A stretch of 5,218 nucleotides of DNA, from contig CAJOKK010000116.1 of the NCBI GenBank assembly GCA_905235165.1, forward strand, positions 1-5,218, written 5' to 3'. Below the pieces are notes generated by a model. It ran no database searches. It saw only the letters and a list, made by a program, of their open reading frames with translations, and had not been told where the DNA came from. A program made the position numbers and the translations under genes. This document shows, in pieces, positions 1-5,218 of this stretch (positions are counted from its first letter, which is position 1; each line of letters begins with the position of its first letter). This DNA comes from an uncultured Atopobiaceae bacterium. Lineage in GTDB: Bacteria; Actinomycetota; Coriobacteriia; Coriobacteriales; Atopobiaceae.

Positions 1-509
1 GCACCATCGAGCTGGAGGCAGACCAGAAGGCCGTCGTTGAGGGCCTGCTCAGGGACACCAAGTACGTCGTGATCGAGGACAGGGTGCCCTCGGTCGGCAG
101 CGACCTGCTCTACAAGTTCGCCGGCATCGCGCAGGGGAACAACAAGACCTGGGCAGAAGTCGGTGGCGAGACTTGGCAGCAATTCACGAGTGTCCAGGAC
201 TTCCTTGACTACTCTATGTGGGACGTCTACGGCAAGCTCCCCGACGGCACCGCCGCGGACGACGACGCCGCCTACGGAGCCACGAGGACGCGCCTGGAGC
301 TCGCCCACGAGCGCGAGAAGTCCACTGGCGTTCCCACCATTGAGGAGCACGAGGACATCACCAACGTGACCGTGACCAACGACAACATGGAACGCTTCTA
401 CTTCCGCAAGGCAGACGCCACGAAGGCCAAGGGTGACACGGCGGTTCCGCCTACCTCGCACCTGCTCGCGGGGTCCCACTTCAAGGTCGGCCTCGGCACC
501 CCCAACGGG

Positions 510-897
510 TACACCTGGTACGACAAGAACGGCAACGTTGACGGACCACACCGAGCCGCAGTACGGCGTCATCCTCTCGACTTCCGCCTACAAGTGGCAG
601 GACGGCAGCTACCACGACAACCCGCCGACCGACGCGAGCACAAGCTACGTCCCCGCCTACAAGTGGAATGACGGTGTCTACCACGACGCGCCTCAGTGGA
701 GGGATCCCGTTGAGCTCTCGACGAAGAAGTACCGCTGGACTGACGGCAATCTCCACGACACCGAGGAGTACGACGAGGTCGGTCGCGTGATTTCCGTGGT
801 GGTCTACATCTGGTCGAACGGCGATGAGCGCGATACTCCCGAAGTTGAGGAGACCCAGGTGATCTCCACGGTCACCCAGTACACCTTTGCGGGTCCG
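510..897 (+). repeat. Tandem YxWxDG protein repeats within the surface protein
   Basis: Aromatic motifs recur with their first Tyr codon at 510, 589, 658, 730, 805 and 880: YTWYDKNGN, YKWQDGSYHD, YKWNDGVYHD, YRWTDGNLHD, YIWSNGDERD and a final partial YTF. The intervals are 79, 69, 72, 75 and 75 bases, or 23-26 residues per unit. Each unit ends in a hydrophobic strand-like run such as VILSTSAY or VISVVVY. The first interval is one base too long for a whole number of codons, which locates the frameshift. The array seems to be inserted between the two halves of the CnaB-like domain. I do not recognise the repeat as a named family. Confidence 0.75.
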
Positions 898-1215
898 AGC
901 TTTATCCCCACCCCAGACGACATCGAGATTCCTCTCGTTGGCTTGGGAGGCGCAGCAAGGTCCGGCATCTACAGGGTCGAGGAGCTTAAGGCGCCCAACG
1001 GCTTCATGCTCCCGAGCTTCGGTTCCGCCGCCGAGCCGCACACCCTCTACTTCACGCTCGACATCAACGGCAATGCGGTGTTCTGCGACAAGAATGCCGT
1101 GCCCTTGACGGGTGCCGACTTGGCCAGGATTTCGAAGTACGTCAAGTTCGAAACGACGACCAGCCAGGGCGTGAACACTTTGAACCTGCTCGTCAAGGAC
1201 GAGCCCGGCAACGAG

Positions 1216-1326
1216 CTCCCGAAGTCGGGCGGCCCCGGTACGACGGCCTTCACGGTCATCGGCGCGCTCATCTGCGCGGCCGGCGCGGTTGGCTACGGCA
1301 TCAACGCCAGGAGGCGTGACAGCGAG
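1216..1326 (+). other. Sortase cell-wall sorting signal (LPKSG)
   Basis: LPKSG at 1216-1230 is followed by GPGTTAF, a hydrophobic segment rich in Ile, Val, Ala and Gly, and the basic tail NARRRDSE. This is the standard order of a sorting signal: pentapeptide, membrane span, positive tail. Ser replaces the usual Thr of LPxTG. A class A-like or class-specific sortase would be expected to cleave between Ser and Gly and attach the protein to peptidoglycan. The upstream frameshift would keep this signal from being translated as part of the protein. Confidence 0.85.
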
Positions 1327-1348
1327 TAGCCTCTGCTCCAAAGAGACG

Positions 1349-1390
1349 CGAAGCCCGCTCTCCCAGTTGGGAGGGCGGGCTTCGTTCTTC
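1349..1390 (+). terminator. Rho-independent terminator of the surface protein gene
   Basis: The left arm 1350-1364 pairs with 1369-1383 over 15 bp with one T-G wobble and an AGTT loop. C1349-G1384 adds a further pair. The right arm runs into a pyrimidine-rich TTCTTCTC tract. It begins about 20 bases after the stop codon of the surface gene and should separate that gene from the ribosomal operon. Confidence 0.88.
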
Positions 1391-1395
1391 TCAAG

Positions 1396-1425
1396 AAAAA
1401 ATGGCGGAGAGTCGTTCTCCGCCAT
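1396..1425 (-). terminator. Hairpin with terminator polarity on the minus strand
   Basis: ATGGCGGAGA (1401-1410) pairs perfectly over 10 bp with TCTCCGCCAT (1416-1425), around a five-base loop. Six A residues (1396-1401) precede it, so read on the minus strand the hairpin is followed by a run of T. On the plus strand no T tract follows. It therefore looks like a terminator for transcripts arriving from the right, although no minus-strand gene is visible there. It may block antisense transcription or form part of a bidirectional terminator pair. Confidence 0.55.
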
Positions 1426-1495
1426 CGAGGACCCTCAACTATGAAGCAATCATGTGGAAATGCCCAATTTAGGATACGCCCGGCACCGTGGTGTT

Positions 1496-1524
1496 TTGAC
1501 AACTGCCATCTCACGGCGTATTCT
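1496..1524 (+). promoter_or_regulatory. Sigma-70-type promoter of the rpsL operon
   Basis: TTGACA at 1496-1501 matches the -35 consensus exactly. TATTCT at 1519-1524 differs from the -10 consensus TATAAT at two positions. The spacer is 17 bp, the optimum. Transcription would start near 1531, giving a leader of roughly 95 bases before rpsL. It is the only strong promoter I see upstream of the operon and is the likely driver of all four downstream genes. Confidence 0.8.
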
Positions 1525-1611
1525 TTCACATTGCGTGATTTATGCCAATCCAGGGTATGCGGTGCTGCGCTGCCCTTTCATCATTATACGTGCGTTAAAG
1601 CAGATAGGTTT

Positions 1612-1620
1612 AGAAGGAGA
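1612..1620 (+). promoter_or_regulatory. Ribosome binding site that fixes the TTG start of rpsL
   Basis: AGAAGGAGA complements the 16S 3' end well. Its GGAG core lies seven bases before the TTG at 1627. This supports the TTG start over the in-frame ATG at 1441, which lies upstream of the promoter. Confidence 0.85.
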
Positions 1621-1626
1621 AGAGCT

Positions 1627-1998
1627 TTGCCTACCATTAACCAGCTGGTTCGCCAGGGCCGCACCAAGGTCCAGAGCAAGTCCAAGAACGCCGCACTGCA
1701 GCACAACCCGCAGAAGCGTGGCGTCTGCACCCGTGTTTTCACCACCACCCCGAAGAAGCCGAACTCGGCTCTTCGTAAGGTCGCCCGTGTGCGCCTTGTC
1801 AACGGCATCGAGGTTACGGCCTACATCCCGGGCGAGGGCCACAACCTGCAGGAGCACTCCATCGTGCTCATCCGCGGCGGCCGCGTCCGTGACCTGCCGG
1901 GTGTGCGCTACAAGATCGTCCGTGGCGCCTACGACTGCGCTGCGGTCCAGAACCGTCAGCGTGCCCGCTCTCGCTACGGCGCCAAGCGCCCCAAGTAA
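1627..1998 (+). CDS. rpsL: 30S ribosomal protein S12
   Basis: S12 sits at the decoding centre of the small subunit, helps proofread codon-anticodon pairing and is the protein target of streptomycin resistance. The product is 123 residues, close to the family's 123-124. It begins MPTINQLVRQGR and carries the family signatures PQKRGVCTRV, TTTPKKPNSALRK, GEGHNLQEHS and DLPGVRY, ending RSRYGAKRPK. The start is TTG, chosen because translation from it gives the conserved MPTINQL terminus behind a strong ribosome binding site. An in-frame upstream ATG would add 62 unconserved residues. Lys43 is the normal sensitive residue. Position 88 is Arg (GGRVRDLPG), where E. coli, Bacillus and Mycobacterium have Lys. 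It is the first gene of the operon, 64 bases before rpsG. Confidence 0.97.
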   Translation: MPTINQLVRQGRTKVQSKSKNAALQHNPQKRGVCTRVFTTTPKKPNSALRKVARVRLVNGIEVTAYIPGEGHNLQEHSIVLIRGGRVRDLPGVRYKIVRGAYDCAAVQNRQRARSRYGAKRPK

Positions 1999-2012
1999 GC
2001 GGCATCCCATTC

Positions 2013-2027
2013 GCGCGTGCATCGCGC
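2013..2027 (+). other. Small GC hairpin in the rpsL-rpsG spacer
   Basis: GCGCG (2013-2017) pairs with CGCGC (2023-2027) across a TGCAT loop. In E. coli the rpsL-rpsG spacer binds S7 for translational feedback. This short stem could mark a similar region, but its size and the lack of recognisable S7 contacts make that only a suggestion. Confidence 0.25.
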
Positions 2028-2062
2028 ACCCGATCAGCACACTAAGTTCTTAGGAGATATAT

Positions 2063-2533
2063 ATGCCGCGTCGTGCAGCAGCAGTGCGTCGTGAGGTTCA
2101 GCCTGACGCCGTCTACAACAACCGTCTTGTGACCCAGCTCATCAACAAGGTGCTCCTCGATGGCAAGAAGTCCACCGCCGAGCGCATCGTCTACACCGCC
2201 TTTGATCTCGTTGCCGAGAAGTCTGGCCAGGACGCCCTGACCGTCTTCAAGAAGGCTATGGACAACATCCGTCCTACCCTCGAGGTCAAGCCTAAGCGCG
2301 TCGGTGGCGCCACCTACCAGGTGCCCATGGAGGTTAACTCCCGTCGTGCTACCACCCTCGCCATCCGCTGGATGGTCACCTTCTCGCGTGAGCGCAAGGA
2401 GAAGACCATGGCCGAGCGTCTTGCCAACGAGATCCTCGACGCCTCCAACGGCGTTGGCGCTTCCGTGAAGCGTCGTGAGGACCTGTTCAAGATGGCCGAG
2501 GCCAACCGCGCCTTCGCTCACTATCGCTACTAG
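2063..2533 (+). CDS. rpsG: 30S ribosomal protein S7
   Basis: S7 is a primary 16S rRNA-binding protein that starts assembly of the 30S head and lines the E-site and mRNA exit channel. The product has 156 residues, the normal bacterial length. It starts MPRRAAAVRREVQPD and contains LINKVLLDGKKSTAERIVY, the conserved KAMDNIRPTLEVKPKRVGG and YQVPMEV segments, RRATTLAIRWM, and the C-terminal KREDLFKMAEANRAFAHYRY. The ATG lies six bases after an AGGAG at 2052-2056. It sits between rpsL and fusA, with 21 bases to fusA, so translation of the two is probably coupled. In other bacteria S7 represses its own operon translationally; whether it does so here cannot be read from the sequence. Confidence 0.98.
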   Translation: MPRRAAAVRREVQPDAVYNNRLVTQLINKVLLDGKKSTAERIVYTAFDLVAEKSGQDALTVFKKAMDNIRPTLEVKPKRVGGATYQVPMEVNSRRATTLAIRWMVTFSRERKEKTMAERLANEILDASNGVGASVKRREDLFKMAEANRAFAHYRY

Positions 2534-2554
2534 AGGATTCGGGAGTAGGATCTT

Positions 2555-4651
<2,097 letters not shown>

Positions 4652-4666
4652 CTGTACGTAGCCAAA

Positions 4667-4693
4667 CGAGGACACAGTTGGTTCGTGTCCCCG
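4667..4693 (+). other. Hairpin in the fusA-rpsJ spacer
   Basis: GGACAC (4670-4675) pairs with GTGTCC (4685-4690) around a nine-base loop. After one A-C mismatch, C4667 and G4668 pair with C4692 and G4693. No T tract follows, so it is not an intrinsic terminator. It ends six bases before the rpsJ ribosome binding site and could affect translation or processing of the rpsJ message. Function unproven. Confidence 0.4.
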
Positions 4694-4698
4694 AAGAT

Positions 4699-4704
4699 GG
4701 AGGT
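4699..4704 (+). promoter_or_regulatory. Ribosome binding site that fixes the GTG start of rpsJ
   Basis: GGAGGT lies seven bases before the GTG at 4712. In-frame alternatives at GTG 4685 and ATG 4697 have no comparable site and would add nine or five unconserved residues. Confidence 0.85.
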
Positions 4705-4711
4705 ATTTGAA

Positions 4712-5020
4712 GTGTCAAGCCAGAAGATTAGGATTCGCCTCAAGGGCTACGATCACGAGGTTGTCGATCAGTCCGCGAAGCTCATCGTGGACACCGCCCA
4801 GAAGACCGGCGCCCGCGTTTCCGGCCCCATCCCCCTGCCCACCGAGCGTAACCTCTACACGGTCATCCGCTCGCCGCACAAGGACAAGGATTCCCGCGAG
4901 CAGTTCGAGATGCGCACCCACAAGCGCCTCATCGACATCCTCGACCCCAGCTCCAGCACCGTCGACAGCCTCATGCGCCTCGACCTTCCCGCTGGTGTCG
5001 ACATCGAGATCAAGCTCTAA
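4712..5020 (+). CDS. rpsJ: 30S ribosomal protein S10
   Basis: S10 is a protein of the 30S head. In other bacteria it also partners NusB (and NusG) in transcription antitermination and transcription-translation coupling. From the GTG at 4712 the product is 102 residues, the usual family length, reading MSSQKIRIRLKGYDHEVVDQ. It carries GARVSGPIPLPTE, the loop SPHKDKDSREQFEMRTHKRLIDI, and the ending MRLDLPAGVDIEIKL. The loop with Lys57, Asp58, Lys59 and Asp60, where tetracycline-class resistance changes occur in other species, looks like the ordinary Gram-positive form. It lies 60 bases after fusA with no promoter between them, so it is probably co-transcribed. A strong terminator follows instead of rplC, which makes it the last gene of this operon. 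Confidence 0.97.
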   Translation: MSSQKIRIRLKGYDHEVVDQSAKLIVDTAQKTGARVSGPIPLPTERNLYTVIRSPHKDKDSREQFEMRTHKRLIDILDPSSSTVDSLMRLDLPAGVDIEIKL

Positions 5021-5042
5021 GCGTTACTGAATAACGTTGTTG

Positions 5043-5077
5043 AGAAGCGCCTCCGGTCTAACCGGGGGCGCTTCTTT
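5043..5077 (+). terminator. Rho-independent terminator after rpsJ
   Basis: The arm 5044-5056 pairs with 5062-5074 over 13 bp with one T-G wobble and a TCTAA loop. A5043-T5075 extends the stem. The right arm is followed by TTT. It starts 22 bases after the rpsJ stop and should end the rpsL-rpsG-fusA-rpsJ transcript. The T tract is short, but the stem is very GC-rich. Confidence 0.85.
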
Positions 5078-5083
5078 GTGTAG

Positions 5084-5114
5084 CCCCGGCAGCACGCACG
5101 GCGCATAGTTGTAG
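5084..5114 (+). repeat. Decayed copy of the palindromic repeat
   Basis: GGCAGC (5088-5093) and GCATAGTTGTAG (5103-5114) match the core and right arm of the two intact units downstream. The intact right arm ends GTTGGAG, so there is one change here. The left arm is missing and the loop region is altered. This appears to be a degraded third unit next to the rpsJ terminator. Confidence 0.5.
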
Positions 5115-5130
5115 AAACAAGCCCCCTTTT

Positions 5131-5166
5131 CTCCAACTTACCGGCAGCGATGCCGCAAAGTTGGAG
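5131..5166. repeat. 36-bp palindromic intergenic repeat, copy 1
   Basis: The outer arms CTCCAACTT (5131-5139) and AAGTTGGAG (5158-5166) pair over 9 bp. The inner stem CGGCA/TGCCG (5142-5146 and 5151-5155) closes a GCGA loop of the GNRA type. A 2x2 internal loop separates the two stems. A TTTT run precedes it and no T tract follows, so it is not a standard terminator. It is 34/36 identical to copy 2. It resembles a REP or small MITE-like element; the family is not recognised. Confidence 0.8.
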
Positions 5167-5182
5167 ATGGTCGGGCGTGTTT

Positions 5183-5218
5183 CTCCAACTTACCGGCAGC
5201 GGTGCCGCATAGTTGGAG
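5183..5218. repeat. 36-bp palindromic intergenic repeat, copy 2
   Basis: This copy differs from copy 1 only at 5202 (G for A, in the loop, giving GCGG) and 5210 (T for A, shortening the outer stem to 8 bp). Sixteen bases separate the copies, a 52-bp period. It ends at the last base of the window, so more copies may follow. The spacer is too short for a CRISPR array. Confidence 0.8.

Larger units (their letters stand above)
1..1329 (+). pseudogene. Frameshifted, 5'-partial sortase-anchored surface protein with CnaB-like domain
   Basis: This is the C-terminal part of a cell-wall-anchored surface protein, probably an adhesin or pilin-like protein. The frame is open from base 3 with no start inside the window, and it runs to a TGA at 669-671. 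From about base 541 the homologous reading continues one frame over and ends at TAG 1327-1329. A CnaB/SpaA-like domain is suggested by FYFRKAD (396-416) followed by LLAGSHFKVGL, and by YRVEELKAPNGF (970-1005). The likely isopeptide residues are Lys at 408-410, Glu at 982-984 and perhaps Asp at 1198-1200; the pairing is inferred. Between these halves lie tandem YxWxDG repeats. The C-terminus has VKDEPGNELPKSGG, a hydrophobic stretch and NARRRDSE. The downstream frame has no convincing start with a ribosome binding site. If the extra base is real, the product would stop early and lose its wall anchor. A sequencing error would restore an intact gene. Ligand unknown. Confidence 0.8.

Noticed and set aside
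481..1425. 314-codon minus-strand open frame opposite the surface gene
   Set aside because: The plus-strand reading has repeats, CnaB-like motifs and a sorting signal. The minus frame is compositionally a shadow and runs through the terminator hairpins.
1582..1589. Second -10-like element (CATTATAC) near rpsL
   Set aside because: No -35 element lies at the right distance upstream, and it would leave a much shorter leader. The TTGACA/TATTCT promoter is clearly better.
1542..1598. Possible 18-codon leader peptide before rpsL
   Set aside because: It has no ribosome binding site at a workable distance and no run of regulatory codons or attenuator following it.
1441..1626. In-frame ATG extension of rpsL by 62 residues
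   Set aside because: The extension has no S12 homology, contains the operon promoter, and ends at a TTG with a good ribosome binding site that gives the conserved S12 N-terminus.
5131..5218. CRISPR array
   Set aside because: The repeat length is plausible, but the single spacer is only 16 bp, the repeat is nearly fully palindromic, and no cas gene or further spacer is visible.

Overview
This window is GC-rich bacterial DNA. It joins the 3' part of a sortase-anchored surface protein gene to a compact str-type ribosomal operon (rpsL-rpsG-fusA-rpsJ), and it ends in palindromic repeats. All recognised genes are on the + strand. S12, S7, EF-G and S10 look like those of high-GC Gram-positive anaerobes. 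Together with the CnaB-type sorted surface protein, this suggests an actinobacterium of the Coriobacteriia (Collinsella, Olsenella or Atopobium type). That placement is an inference from protein character and layout, not a search result.

Bases 1-1329 hold the C-terminal part of a cell-wall-anchored protein whose 5' end lies outside the window. It has a CnaB/SpaA-like domain, a run of 23-26-residue repeats with a Y-x-W-x-D-G-x-x-x-D core, an LPKSG sorting signal, a hydrophobic segment and an arginine-rich tail. The frame is broken by one extra base near 540-546. Repeat spacing on both sides shows that the two halves were one gene. A strong terminator follows at 1350-1383. A second hairpin at 1401-1425, preceded by A residues, would act as a terminator only for the minus strand.

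The 297-base gap between the surface gene and rpsL holds these hairpins and a near-consensus sigma-70 promoter (TTGACA, 17 bp, TATTCT), which leaves a leader of roughly 95 bases before rpsL. rpsL starts at TTG and rpsJ at GTG, each fixed by a ribosome binding site and by family length; rpsG and fusA start at ATG. The four products are parts of the 30S decoding and head region plus the translocase, presumably co-transcribed from the one promoter.

Two layout points stand out. No tuf lies between fusA and rpsJ. In addition, rpsJ is followed directly by a strong terminator instead of rplC, so S10 is here the last gene of the str operon rather than the first of an S10 operon. S12 carries Arg at position 88, where Lys is usual and where Lys-to-Arg is a known streptomycin-resistance change.

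Bases 5078-5218 have no gene. They contain two 36-bp near-perfect palindromic repeats 16 bp apart and a decayed third unit. The last copy ends exactly at the window edge, so the cluster may continue. I saw no clearly new defence or mobile system; the most unusual items are the broken repeat-bearing adhesin, the palindromic repeats and the rpsJ placement.
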